Assembly: GCA_036873755.1 (NCBI GenBank)
Contig: JAVTVY010051539.1
Coordinates: 62,001-126,000 of the forward strand
Direction: 5' to 3'
DNA from: Hanleya hanleyi
Lineage: Eukaryota; Mollusca; Polyplacophora; Lepidopleurida; Hanleyidae
Length of the DNA: 64,000 nucleotides
The position numbers and the translations under genes were made by a program. Below are positions 11,388-23,536 of the stretch, one piece after another (the first letter of the stretch is position 1; each line of letters begins with the position of its first letter). Below the pieces are notes generated by a model, which had not been told where the DNA came from, searched no databases, and was given only the letters and a program-made list of their open reading frames with translations.

Positions 11388-12898
11388 CCTAGGTAGCGTC
11401 AAATGGAAATCAAGTTGAAATTTCGTTTCAGTAAAAATGAAATTAGGACTTGGAAGACTCTTTACTACTATAGTATGTAGGTACCTTGCCAGAATATGAC
11501 ATTCGTAGTCCCATCTACATGGCACCAACTGGAATTTCGCTTTCAGACAACAAAATTAGGTAAACTTAACGGATTCTCCCCAAAGCTGGTGTGGGGATAT
11601 CATGCCACAATTTTTTGCTTTGGATGAATGTTTACTTTACTCCATGTGCAAGTGGGATGCCTTCTCGATCGTTATGGATCGACTGGATCTAGTTGAATAT
11701 AGCTATACTTACATTATGAAAATCTAATAATCATGGTAACCTTCCCGATTCTCCTCCTCCCAATAGTTCAGAGAACCATAAATACATGGTCGTACTGTAC
11801 GCTTATGTAAGAATATGACATTATTAGATTCTTCTTCTCTAAGGACTGAACTATCGCGTCATCAAACATGGAGAATGATATCATAGAATTTATACCTCTT
11901 ACAAATATAATTGGTTAACTCTCTCGTGAATTGCGAGAACTTTCCACCAACAAGGATCTTTAGCCGTGTTACATTTACACAATCAGTAGCCGTTATATTC
12001 CACCGCCTCCCTGCATGTATTTCTACTGCGGACCGCTCGTTGAAACTGGCTATCGATGTACTGAAAGGAGCCGTTATGTACGGTTGAGCTCATGTCATAA
12101 TACACTGGCCATGGTCATTTGGCCATAAAACTCCTCACTCGGTCTATCAGCGTCGGCGAGGGTCGATAGGATTTCACCGCCGTACATCTTGATTAATAAT
12201 TTGAAGCAACTGTCGAAAACTACGTATGCTGATTCTGAATATTTCAAAACATTCTTTCGCGGACGTTTTCCTGCCCAGTCTTCTTGTATTGACTGGTCAA
12301 TGACGGATCTCTTTCACAGACTTTTATATCCCGAAAACATATACCATGTGTAAATGGACGTAACCCAAAGATATGCGGTATACTAAATCATTTATCGTCT
12401 GCTGTCTCGGGAATCATCTCCCTAAAGTGTCATTTGGGGCACTACAGGGAGATAGTTCTCTCGGGAGCAGACATTATTTGAATATATTTCATTTACGGTG
12501 TAACTTACAGAATCTAGATTGGCGCAGGCCGTTATCATGTTTCCATTTGCTATGAATGTTTTAAAAAAATCATTGTGTCGCAATGTAGGTTACAGAGGAA
12601 TGTCTGTGTAGCCGCAGGTTGTGGTATACGTGATATAACATGTATGTGGTACGGTGTATATATAACACAGCTCAACATGTTTGAGATAACACCTGTACCG
12701 ATTGTAAATATGTCAATAGATAATGTATCCAGAGTAAGTACATGACAGTAACTAGATACATGCAATATATGTATAGCTTTGTGTATATACTATGGCGATC
12801 GGTTAAAGACATGGAGCATTCCCACTGTGCACCGGGTATAATATTCAGATAATATATAATATAACGTCTGCCGTAATTTTAGTCGGTATAAGTGTATC

Positions 12899-13914
12899 TA
12901 TGGAAAGCCATCAGTGTCATAACCTCTGGTTTTCCACACGTGGTAATTTTATTTTCCACGCGTGGAAAATCCAGCCAATGGTTTGGCTTGTAATTACCAC
13001 GTGTGGATATTTCGACCAATTACTTAACTTGGAAATACCACACGTGGAAATTATTTACCACGTGTGGAAAATATTCACCAATGATAGAACTGGGAATACC
13101 ACGTGTGGAAATTATTTACCACACGTCGTATTTATCACCCAATCATTGAATTCGTAAATACGACGCGTGGTAAATAATTTCCACGCGTGGTATTTCACTG
13201 GGTTTTTCACACGTGGTAATTCTCTTTTCCACACGTGGTAATTCTATTTTCGAATCCACCGATCAAATCAGTCTTTACAGAAAGCAGATACACGCACTTT
13301 GACTCTGACTTATCAGTCGTACGGTCGTCGACCCATACGACTCAGCCTCAGGTGCATGGAACTCCTGCACTGCTCAACAAAAAACTTGTTGAAGTTTGCT
13401 ACACGTGCCTGTGTTTTATGAAATTGACAGTGGCCTGTTGCAGATTGTCTGTTCCAACTAGACGAACACATTCGGAGAACTGATACTTGAACCAAACAAA
13501 CTGTCGATTTTCGTCATTCTGAAGGGACCAGCTTTCTTTGTTAAGCTCTCATTCATAGGCTGGGTAAAATAAGATTTCGACGCGTGGATAAATGGGAATA
13601 CCACGTGTCGAAATTATTTACCACGCGTCGTATTTCCGAATTCAATGATTGGGTGGTAAATACGACGTGTGGTAAATAATTTCCACACGTGGTATTCCCA
13701 GTTCTATCATTGGTGGATCTTTTCCACACGTGGTAAATAATTTCCACGTGTGGTATTTCCAAGTTGAGTAATTGGTCGAAATATCCACACGTGGTAATTA
13801 CAAGTCAAACCATTGGCTGTATTTTCCACGCGTGGATAATTTAATTTCCACGCGTGGAAAATCGAATTACCACGTGTGGAAAACCAGAGGTTATGACACT
13901 GATGGCTTTCCATA
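12899..13914. mobile_element. 1.0-kb foldback element packed with CCAC[AG][CT]GTGG palindromes, copy 1
   Basis: The ends TATGGAAAGCCATCAG and CTGATGGCTTTCCATA start inverted arms of over 300 bp that pair with each other at high identity. The flanks are TGTATC at 12893-12898 and 13915-13920, a 6-bp target duplication, and unit 1 (near 9710, TGTATCTTTACAAG) is the empty site. About 22 copies of a ten-base palindrome (CCACACGTGG, CCACGCGTGG, CCACGTGTGG and CGAC variants) are spread over both arms, often in pairs about 16 bp apart. The central 320 bp is unique and has no convincing coding frame. A second copy lies at 49931-50900. Confidence 0.93.
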
Positions 13915-14066
13915 TGTATCTTTATAAGCGGGTCTAATGTTCATAGTAAATAACCGTGCATAGCAGCGAGAGAGAGAGTGAATTACGGTTTAACGTCGTG
14001 TTCAGCCATATTTCAGCTGTACAGCGACGACTATGCATAGTAGCGTCATGTATATCGCTGCTTATA

Positions 14067-14453
14067 GCTGTTCAACTTCCTCATTCTCTGTGTGTTTATT
14101 CATTAATACGTGTGTTCATCTTGACTTACAGGACATCCTGACTTACAGGACAAAACATGATCGCTTATAGAGAATGTGACATTGCCGCATCGAGCTGCCA
14201 TATATTCACGACATGTTTGAACGTTGTTTCATTCTTGGTGACGTCAGGAAAAACAGGTTTCACTTTCGTTTCGAAGAATTTCCAGTGAGCATCACATCGG
14301 AATTTCCATATATTTTACATAGTTTCATTGTAGATGTCTACTGATCACAAGCAATCGTGTCTGGCATCGGCAAGTTGAGGGAATCGAGTACTGTGAGTTC
14401 CTGGACTGATCCAACGGATTAACATAAACTCAGCTCCACCTCGATTTCTCCTG
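14067..14453 (+). promoter_or_regulatory. Segmental duplication unit 3 (partial), probable PARP promoter and 5' UTR
   Basis: This block is collinear with the starts of units 1 and 2 (CTGTTCAAC, GTGTGTTC, then the block ending GAATCGAGTAC) and ends about 20 bases before the PARP initiator ATG at 14454. It is therefore the likely promoter and leader of the gene, present three times in the region. A TATA-like TATATTTTACATAG occurs at about 14310 in all copies, and CRE-like TGACGTCA lies near 14240. Transcription start and promoter activity are inferred. Confidence 0.5.
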
Positions 14454-17400
14454 ATGGCTGGCAGAAGACGAGGGTCGGCCCAGGAACTAGTGGCCAGGCC
14501 CGTGACCAGGGCAGAGGGCGAGGACCAGAAGGCTAAGGCTCTTTTCAAGGTGGTTTGCGAGCTCACCGAAAGACAAAAAGGCACAATAACACTTGGTGAC
14601 ATAATTAATACCAATCTAATTCGTGTCAACGATGAAATGCAGCTGGTGAGTTTCTTACAAAAATATCCGAGTTTATTTATTCTCCACAAACTGCAGGTGA
14701 AGCGAGGCACTGTTTGGGTGGTGATACCGAAAACGCAATTGAGCGTATGTGATACGCACGCTTCGCAAGCCGGAAGTTGTTTGGAATATTGCGGAAAGCT
14801 ACACGCCTGTAAGTTTTTCTTGGATCCATCCAAAACTTGTAGGTTTTCTGCCACACAGGGAAGCAAATCTTGTCGATTTGGCCATAATTTACATACCAAT
14901 CATAACCAAAGTGTTTTAAGTTTATACATGCTAGATGGACTAACAGATAATCAGATTAAGTCTCTTCTTATGGGTCGTTCCACCGTTCCTGATCCCAGAA
15001 AACGCCTTCCTGAGATTTGCCACTTTTACAACGTTGGCGGCAACGGCTGTCGGAACGCAGCACAAGGAGAAATTTGTCCTCATTTGCACGTTTGTAAGCA
15101 TTATATCAACGGCACTTGTACGTTTGGAAAACGTTGCAAGAGAAATCATGATTTGAACTCGCCGGAAGTGAGAGCGTCACTCACGAAACATGACCTTGAT
15201 GAAACAGATGTGGAAGAGTTGCTGAAAATGCTAGGGGTAATGAGCATCGATTCTGAGAAAGGAAAGCCCCTAGATAAACCCACTGGGTACGGGGTAACGT
15301 CCTCTCCGGTCCATAATCCAGCAAAAGGTACACAGTCTCCTAGCAGCCCCATGTTTACAGAAAGTAATCTTCATGCGGAAGCAAGTCCAAAACTTGGGTC
15401 AATTGGAGCTTCCCCAGACACGATTGCTCCTCCTTCGAAGGAAGGAGATGAGGATCGTCACAAGACCGACGCATATATTTGCTCATACTTCCTGAGAGGG
15501 ACATGCAAATTCAGCAATGCCTGTTTTAACCACCATGCCTGTTCGAATCTGCCGTTCCAGTGGCAAATCCATTCCGGCTGTCAGTCAGGCTGGGAAGACG
15601 TCCCTCCGACGCTCAATGGGGAGATGGAAGAGGCCTTCTCTGATGGTAATTGTGGGAGTCTTCCGTTTAAAGCAAAAGGGTAAGTCTTCAATTTCCGTAG
15701 TATAATGTTACCGAATTACCGTAAACTGACACTAAACTTCAAAGAAGGCGTAGGATGATTTAAGCAACCATTGAATCTCGTGTTTATCTTATTTATACCT
15801 CATGAGCTTCGCATTGTTGATTTGGGGAACAAGCTCTTTTCATATTGACTCTACAACAACAACACAATATTGTGGCTTGGATTTCATTCATCGTTTAAAT
15901 TGGTTCTATTGTCTCATTTGCCAGGAGAATGATCAGCCTTAATTTCGACACTTTCGAACTCAGAGAGGGAGATGAAACTTCTCCGTTGCGAATCCGAAGG
16001 ATTTCAACGAAAACTATATCGGATTCTTCTCATGACCCTCTATCCACAGTCTGGCGATGGTACTGGAAGGATAATGATCATTGCTGGCTGCTGTATGGAG
16101 AAAAAGTAATCGACTTTGCATTTATTTTTCTGTATATATTGATCCTTCCTTCCATTTATCCTCTTATAAACATTGTTCCTGTTATAGTGTTAGTTTGAAG
16201 ACATAATAGGGGAATGATATAAGAGGAGGGTAACTTAGAAAATGTTATAGCGAGAATCATTTTGTAGATCGGTATTTCGACATATATTTATTCATGTCAT
16301 CGTCAGGCATCAAGGTCTCTGGAAATACAATAATATTCTGTACTTTGATAAAATTAGAGAACAAATATTTAATATTGATGTGAATACGCCTTTCCTGAAA
16401 TATTTATCTACAAACTGGATTATGCGAATCAGTGGATCCCAAAGCTAATGGGGAAGGAATGCATATTGTCACCACCTATGGCTATCTAATACAGGAGCCA
16501 AGTCATAGTTATGTTAAGGGTTCCATAACACCAAATCACACAGAATTATTTCGAAGCGGGAACATTCTCTTTCTTCGCTATTGAACTTCATTCAGTTGAT
16601 ATGAAGCCACGACCCTCTTATAGCTAAAATCGCTTTCACTGCGTGAAAGGACAAGTTTCCAGCCTTCGAAAATATATCGCTTCTGATCCGTCTATCCCAG
16701 TTGCCATCAACTCACGACTGTTTTATAGCTGAAGTAATAATGTCTTCGACTATCTCAAATATTACTAATTTACAGTCGTTTCCCAGGGAAAGTCTCTTCC
16801 GGTCCGTTCATCTATTTGATATCAAGTCGTAATCCGTTGATATTCATAAACCTGTTATGGTAAGCAATAAATGCACGTAATGCCTAATACATGTACGCGC
16901 CTCCTATTTTCTAATTGCGCGTTCGAATAACTGTTCATCTTGTAACTTCTTGTATTAAATAGGGAGAAAATGACAGCACAGCAAAGATCACAGGAACTGA
17001 GATTGAGAACTGGTTCCAGGAGAACCCGAAAGGCAAATACGACTTCGGTACGGGGATGTTTGAGTATGTTATGGACCTTGAAAATATGGCACAGAAGAAC
17101 AAGCAATTCGGGACAGAAAGACCGGTCCGCCGCAGGCCTGTGTTCGTAACTTCAGACGAGGTAGCAGAAAAGATGTGAGTTTACTGAATTTCTCATATCC
17201 ATGATTTTCATGCTATGTAAGATCAAGTCCAGATTCTGACCACCAATCCTTGGCTTTAAATACTCATGAACACCCATGGGTCTACTTGACCGGGCGATGG
17301 TGGAGGCGGATGGGGGGGGGGGGGAGTTGCTTTTTTGTCTGGCAAAGATACAGGGATGAATTCAAATAAACCGCGCCAGGCCATAGACATTTTGTCCCCA

Positions 17401-20400
17401 AAGTTTTGTATTGGCCAGTGTGAATAGGTTTCGAATTATCGCACTGTGAACGCTGAAATCAATAGCAAGTATACCTTACAAATGCATCAGATACGCGCTA
17501 TTGCATATTTGCTGATCAGTGAAGACTAAATACTAGTAGCAGACCGAAAAGCCTTGTAAGACGGCCAACTGTATACTAAAATTACAGTTAGCGGGCTCGA
17601 CAAGGCCTTTTCTGGAAACCCTCTTTCCGTGAAGCAGATGTGGTTTCTGCTTAAAGAGGGGAAGATAAATATCAGAATGTAATAAACTAGGAGAGAATAC
17701 GAAATGAATGAAAGCAGTGGTCTAGCCGATCCCTTTGAAGTTTATACCACATACAGAAGCGATACAGGTACGACATTATTTATTTTAATATCAGAATTCA
17801 CGATGAAAAATATCAAGGAAGTCAGCTATAGCAATAGATCAGACCATTCATGTGTAGGAATAAAATTTCAACTAAACAACGTCAAAAGATGCCAAGGTCT
17901 CTGAAAATATAATAATAAAATCTGTACTTTGATCAAATTAGAGAACAAATACTATAACTATGAAATAAAATGAATATAAATAATTTAGCTATAAAATTCA
18001 CTGAAGGCTCTCAACTCTTCCTAAAGACTTTGCAAATGACGTCAGAGGGTATACCATATCTTATTCGACTTATCACAAAAGAAGAAAAAAATGAAAAAGA
18101 AATGAATTTGATTAAAGATACTGAGAGTTTAAAAAAAATCATTTTCGAACTCTTGGAAACAAAAACAATGAACTTCAACTTCAAGATATGCGAAACCGGA
18201 TCGAAAGCTCAATGTATGGTAGAGCGAGAGAAACCGTTAGGATACTTTTGTTCAGACTTGAATCGCGAAATCCAACAACTTGAGATCAACAGTGGCAAAA
18301 TTTTATCTAATGAAATACTGTTTGCAGCAAATATGTTTTACTTGTATTCTAAACGAAAATTGGAAGAACCAATCAAGAAATCTTAATTTCCTCATGCTTT
18401 TGGACACCAACTCATATTATTAATCAGATCCAATTGCAACAGTTAGAACGTTCTTTGACACTAGCTGGAGCTGCTAACTTTCTTAAGAAATGAAAACTAA
18501 TTAAAGTCTGGGATCGGACGGCTTTACCATTGAATTGTTTTGGGGTTTTTAATTTACTATATTTCATTTTATTTTTTATTTATTTTATTTTTTATTTTTT
18601 TCACTTTTCTGGAAAGATCAGAAAAAAAACAGTTTACGAACAATTGAAACCCATTATCACTACTAAATGTAACGTACAGAATTGCCTGAGGATGTACTGC
18701 TGATAGAATAAAGAGGGTGTTAAACACTTTAATTTCAGAAAACCAAACTGGATTCACTAATGACAGGTATATTAGTGGTAATATACGGTTGATTTATAAC
18801 TTAATGCGCTATATAAAAGAAAAAATTCCTCTGTTTAGCATACACTGTTCGATTAACCTGGACAAAATGATACCTAGAACTGTATTACGAATCAAAGTTT
18901 AACTATCTGTTGGAGTCATACAGGTACATGTTATTCGACAAATATATGTAGGTTTATTGTTTTGGTGCGAAATTTAAGCCGTACGACTTCGGGCATTGCA
19001 GATTAGTTTTTTTCTTGGTATTCTTGCATTTACCATGTTTACCCCGTGTTGAAACGTTTACTTCATCAGACGTTCTCGATGCTCATTCATTAACATCAGA
19101 TGAGTTATTTGTTCAAGCTGACTTGTCATCACAGCTCCCGAGCAAGCGTGTCTAATTTCACTTTAGCCGGTGCTAGGGACCATGTGGATACTTCATAAAC
19201 TCAACATGAACAGCTGCAATAAAAGCGCGACTGAGTTACTAAGGCTACGTCCGAGAATCCACCGTATTCTCGGGTCCTAATGTGAGGTGCCGAGGGAAGC
19301 TTTCCTGTGGAGTCATATGGTTTCTTTTTAGTGGCGAGACGTCGTCAATTTTTCTCACCTCATGCATATCGCTCCAATACAGGAAGTATTTGTACCCCTG
19401 CACCTTGAATAAATATAAAGTTGTTTATACGTAATTGGCCACAATAGAGAGCATCGTCTCAGCTTCCGTCAAAAATCATGACCCGGTGTTGGAGATTGAG
19501 ACGGTCATTTAGACTGTTCGACGGTCTATCATCATACCCGGTGTGAAGAATCCGATTGCCATCCTTTACCGAGACTTAACTGAAATCGAAGCCAAAGAGC
19601 ATACAGATAGATTGCTTCTGACATATTTGAATATCGTCAATAGCGATGTCTACAAGGCATACAAATGACGCACCTGAGTAAATGAATCAGCCAAGCCGTG
19701 ACTATAGCCACAGATTAAAAAATATTCGTAAGATACCAGGTAGTAGTCTCGTCTTTCTTGAAGAATTTGTATTCGCATCATTTGAATATGAACCGTCTCT
19801 TATATCTAGTTCCCACAGATTAATTCATGAGCGATCTTGCATTTGAATATTCATTTCCAATTCGGCAAATGAGAGGGGCCGTGTGGTCACACAAGATGTT
19901 CTCAAGAACAAAACACCATAACACACGAGAATCCCTCGTGATCCTTGGAATGCATCGTGATCCTTGGAATGCCTTGGATCCTTAGTATGCTATGGAATAT
20001 CGACCAATTGGCAGATATATGGTTATAGTTTTCCACCACAAACGCATTTTATGCCTGATCAAAGTTTCTTTGATATATAATGAGTCAGCGAAACTATTTA
20101 TCACATAATTTTCAATACCATCCAGTGAAATTCTATGAGAATTTACTTCAAGTGCTTATATAGGACATCCAATGTTCAGTGTGACTTTAATGCAGTTGCC
20201 AAATAACCGGATCGAGAAAGCTATTAATTCCTCTCGAAATGGTTCGATCAGACGGTTCCGGGAACAAGGATCAAACTTCTCTCTTGGTTTAAGCCGATAC
20301 AAATATCAATTCGTTCTACCGTTGTATCGAGATTCGCTGTGGGTTATTGGACACAGTCTCTAAGAAAGCTTCACATCATAGGAATAAATGTTGCTTTGAT

Positions 20401-23400
20401 TTATCTACAGCAAGAAGGCAAATGAGAGGGTCAAACTCAGGGGAACAGAAACTGTCAACTTACCAACCTGTTGGAAGATAGACGCATCTTATAAAGATGA
20501 TTACTGCAAGATAGAGGTAAGTCTGCAGCGCTCATTCATCAATCGTCTTGCAGTAGGAGAGTTGTTTTTCGGTTATTCGCACTAGACAAGATAACGATGG
20601 TTTACGTCGCGTTCAGCAATATTTCAGCTATATAGCGACCACATTAGACAACATCGTATAGATCGTTTTCGGTCATTTCGAAGTTGCTCTAACTACGAAC
20701 GGGGAACAATCGCACTAATAGTGTACCCGGTACTTTAAGGTTACTGCAAAGGACATACCCGTCTCACATATATGATGTGGGTCATATTCAACGACCATTG
20801 CTTAGAATGAGAGGTTCTAGAAGAGAAGCCCCGCTTAGAATGGGAGGTTCTAGAAGAGAAGCCCCACTCTAGACAGCACACTTCATCGTTATATTTATCG
20901 AGTATCGCGTAATTGGGAGATTCTGGATTTCTAGATAATTTCAATGATCAATCACTGTGCAATAGGATGACCTCTGACAAAGCACACACGTATACGATAT
21001 TCATTTATGGTAACATTTTTTCACCATCGTGTAGTATGTCGAGTTCTGGAATGCGAATACCCAGAGTAGACATTACATGTAGATGATATTCATTTAACAA
21101 AGTAGAACGTGTTCTATATTAGGGTGCACCTGGAGTAAATAGACATTGGCGATAATGTTAATGGACCATCGCGCAGTTCTACAATGCAACACCCGCACTG
21201 GATAGACATTGAAGTTTATAAACGCGGAAAGCCCGGGCCAGGTATGGGTATTAAAGCTAACATCTAACAAATTGCGTATCTGTATTTTACATCCAGCGAA
21301 AGTCCTGGAATGTTTCATTGTTTCATCCGTTTAGTAAAATCGGGCAAGTAGACTTTCTTCCTGAATTTCCGCATTATCCCACTTGATGAACTTTGGATTT
21401 CACAGAAAGAAGCCGTGGTACGCTATTATTAATTTGAATTTTTCAGTTGAAGAAGACGGGCGAGACGCTGAAAGAATATGAAGAGATCGAAAAGTTTTTC
21501 CTAGACACTGTCCATGACCAAGGGGTAACGGTCAAAAGTATCCACCGAATCCAAAATTTGGAAGCATTGGAGCGATTTGAAAGGTAAAGTGGATCAGTTT
21601 GGCGCATTAGTTTTGTATATATAGAGGATATCACCTGTTTCTTGACGAATACCATAAATATTTCATCGAGTGGGGTTAGAAAATGCGGAATACCATAAAT
21701 ATTTCATCGAGTGGGGTTAGAAAATGCCAATTTTCTCACCCCACGAGATGAAATATATATGGTATTCGTCAAGAAACAGGTGGTTTTCTTTTTATTATAT
21801 ACTTCTGTTGTACTACTTTATCTTGATTTTTTTTAAACATTAAAATAATTCAGATTTTGTTGGTTTTTTCGACTGAAGATACACTGAAACACTGGTTATT
21901 TTCACTGTGACGTCACTCGCGGATTATTTTGATGTCAACAAATCGCACGTGCTGCAAGCGCATCTCAAGAATTAGCTACGGTCGATCCTGTGTAGAGTCT
22001 GGCTTGTCTCGCTGTCTGCACTCGGGCAGGACCGACGCACTGGTTTCTCGTTGACCTCCCTGGTTCCACACGGTGTTTGTCTTTGCACAGAATATTGGTC
22101 AAATGTGCCAAAAGCATTAAACAGGAGGTGGCAACCCGGCTAAAGTCAGTTTTTAGTTCCCAGTTCCTTATTCGCGAATAAGGAACTAGGAAATTGGAAC
22201 TGACTTCAGCCGGGTGAGGTGACAATCATAAAATCCGATTGGCCCATTGCATGCGTTGCTTTTGTGAAGCATTCAGATTAATCGCATATTCCTATTATAT
22301 CCGTCCATAGAGAATTTCCGCATTCATAATCGTGACATCTTCTCATCTCTGCTAATGTCTACCTTCTCACTTCGCATATTAGCCCGAATTACTTTTGAAT
22401 AGATACGCGACGTCATTGAACTCGAATCTATTTGAAGTGCGAATTGTATCGTCGTGTGTTATTGATTGCCTGACCTATATATTTGGTCAAACCAATCGCC
22501 ATATTAGGAGAAAGGATATAGCTACTTGTGGAATACGTCATCCTACACACAATCGGTGTGTAGATTATGACAACGGATTTTGAACCCTGAAGGTGGTCTG
22601 ACACTTCAAGTCTATTTCAAAGTGTGAACGTACACATTGGCTAGGTGCAATGAAGATGAGTGGTATTAGCCCCGGATTTAGCGTGATTAGACATAGAGAA
22701 TTTCCGCGTCAATAATCGTGATAACCCCAGATTGTGCGTGATTTGCCAGAGAGCATTTCCGCGTCTATAATCGTGAAAACCTCGGATTCGTGATAACACC
22801 GGATTGATCGTGATTAGACATAGTGAATTTCCGCATCCATAATCGTGATTAGACACAAGCTAAGAGGCGTAGCACCATATCACTATCCGTATAGTCGTGA
22901 AGTTGGCGCGCGAGTAAGCCCTTTTTATTTTGACAAAGATGCCTGCTGTAAGTGTTTACCTGGTGACCATTATGCTACCGATTAATACAAAAGAAATGTA
23001 TACACATGACGACTGCAGATTGGATATTTCATAAATAGATAATCATTCACTATGGTAATACAGCTGAGATATACCACGCTGGAATGATCACTTGCCTATT
23101 CCTGCTTCTCTTTTCCATGAACAGCAAAAAGAGGTGGATGACGAAGAGATCCAGTTTAGCCGATCCAAATAATCTTGAAAAACGTCTTTTCCATGGCACT
23201 CGCCAGAAATACGTAGAAGTTATCTGCCAACAAGGGTTCGATTTCAGGATGTGCGGTTCTAGCACCGGGACCAAATTCGGCAAAGGCAGTTATTTCGCCA
23301 CCAACGCCAGTTATTCCAAATGTTACACCAACAGCGGTGAGGTATTCGTGGTGCGCGTCTTGGTGGGCGACTACGCCCCTGGATCGCCTCAATTCACCCG

Positions 23401-23536
23401 CCCTCCACCCAAGGATCCCAGCAATCCCACCGGTCAGCTGTTCGACTCGTGCGTCAATCAAATGGAGGACCCCACTATGTTTATTGTCTTTACATTGGAA
23501 CAGGCGTACCCGGAATACCTCGTCAAGTTTGAGTAA
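14454..23536 (+). CDS. PARP12: PARP12-like CCCH zinc-finger mono-ADP-ribosyltransferase, 6 exons
   Basis: Six coding exons join in phase to give 757 residues: 14454-15679, 15925-16105, 16963-17174, 20411-20516, 21447-21583 and 23125-23536. Every junction has AG acceptors and GT donors. CCCH fingers lie at residues 119-144, 189-212, 214-232 and 343-361. WWE1 (LPFQWQ...) spans about 366-440, and WWE2 (WRWYWKDN, ending FGTERPVRRRP) about 450-530. The C-terminal PARP domain has RIQN near 608, HGT at 644-646 and GKGSYFA with Tyr677. The final strand reads YPEYLVKF, so the third catalytic position is probably hydrophobic, as in mono-ADP-ribosylating PARPs. Human PARP12 has the same order and about 700 residues. 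The family binds RNA through its fingers and ADP-ribose through WWE, and acts in antiviral and stress responses. An ATG at 14454 leaves an N-terminal helical region like that of ZAP/PARP12. The gene appears intact. Confidence 0.92.
16290..16400 (+). mobile_element. LINE fragment in PARP intron 2
   Basis: The sequence around CAAGGTCTCTGGAAATACAA matches 17888-17965 in intron 3, part of the L1-like ORF2 remnant there. It is a short, frame-broken relic. Confidence 0.5.
17704..18902 (+). mobile_element. Degenerate L1-type LINE ORF2 remnant in PARP intron 3
   Basis: Broken frames in order match a non-LTR retrotransposon polyprotein. The end of the endonuclease is at 17704-17904 (RSDHSCVGIKF, the SDH motif). 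A linker at 17970-18386 contains EREKPLGYFCSDLNRE and NSGKILSNE, the conserved pre-RT block. Reverse transcriptase pieces follow near 18520 (LKVWDRTALPLNCF in place of the usual SPGSDGF block) and at 18717-18902 (NQTGFTNDRYISGNIRLIYN). Several stops and frameshifts and a low-complexity T-rich insertion at 18540-18600 show it is dead. It lies in the same orientation as the host gene. Confidence 0.8.
18903..20410. other. PARP intron 3, 3' part
   Basis: No coding signal. It contains the dispersed repeat at 19277-19392 and otherwise only unique-looking sequence up to the exon 4 acceptor CTACAG. Confidence 0.5.
19277..19392 (+). repeat. Dispersed repeat shared with 63516-63625
   Basis: AATGTGAGGTGCCGAGGGAA through CTCATGCATATC matches 63516-63625 in the same orientation with scattered differences. 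Family not recognised. Confidence 0.75.
21632..21782. mobile_element. 151-bp foldback element in PARP intron 5
   Basis: CACCTGTTTCTTGACGAATA at the left end pairs with TATTCGTCAAGAAACAGGTG at the right end. The left arm contains an exact tandem duplication of about 38 bases (21649-21686 and 21690-21727). It sits 48 bases after the exon 5 donor. Confidence 0.85.
22134..22215. repeat. 82-bp near-perfect palindrome
   Basis: Arms run from ACCCGGCTAAAGTCAG to CTGACTTCAGCCGGGT, with the centre TTATTCGCGAATAA and almost no spacer. It lies in PARP intron 5. It may be a tiny MITE or a cruciform-prone sequence. Confidence 0.85.
22650..22858. repeat. Degenerate tandem repeat, about 60 bp
   Basis: Units contain TGATTAGACATAGAGAATTT, then CCGCGTC and ATAATCGTGA, three to four times with divergence. 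A related single unit lies at about 22308-22335. Confidence 0.75.

Larger units (their letters stand above)
10168..14066. repeat. Segmental duplication, unit 2, with two insertions
   Basis: Second unit, collinear with unit 1 from the GTGTGTTCG block through AGTCGGTATAA and on to the sequence before the third unit. It is longer only because two mobile elements interrupt it (10593-11387 and 12899-13914); without them it is about 2.1 kb. No gene is visible. A stem-loop lies near 12405-12472, where TCTCGGGAATCATCTCCCT pairs imperfectly with AGGGAGATAGTTCTCTCGGG. Confidence 0.85.

Noticed and set aside
14345..14899. 184-codon open frame on the - strand
   Set aside because: It lies antisense to PARP exon 1 and the upstream duplicated leader. 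The + strand has clear zinc-finger homology, so this is a shadow frame.
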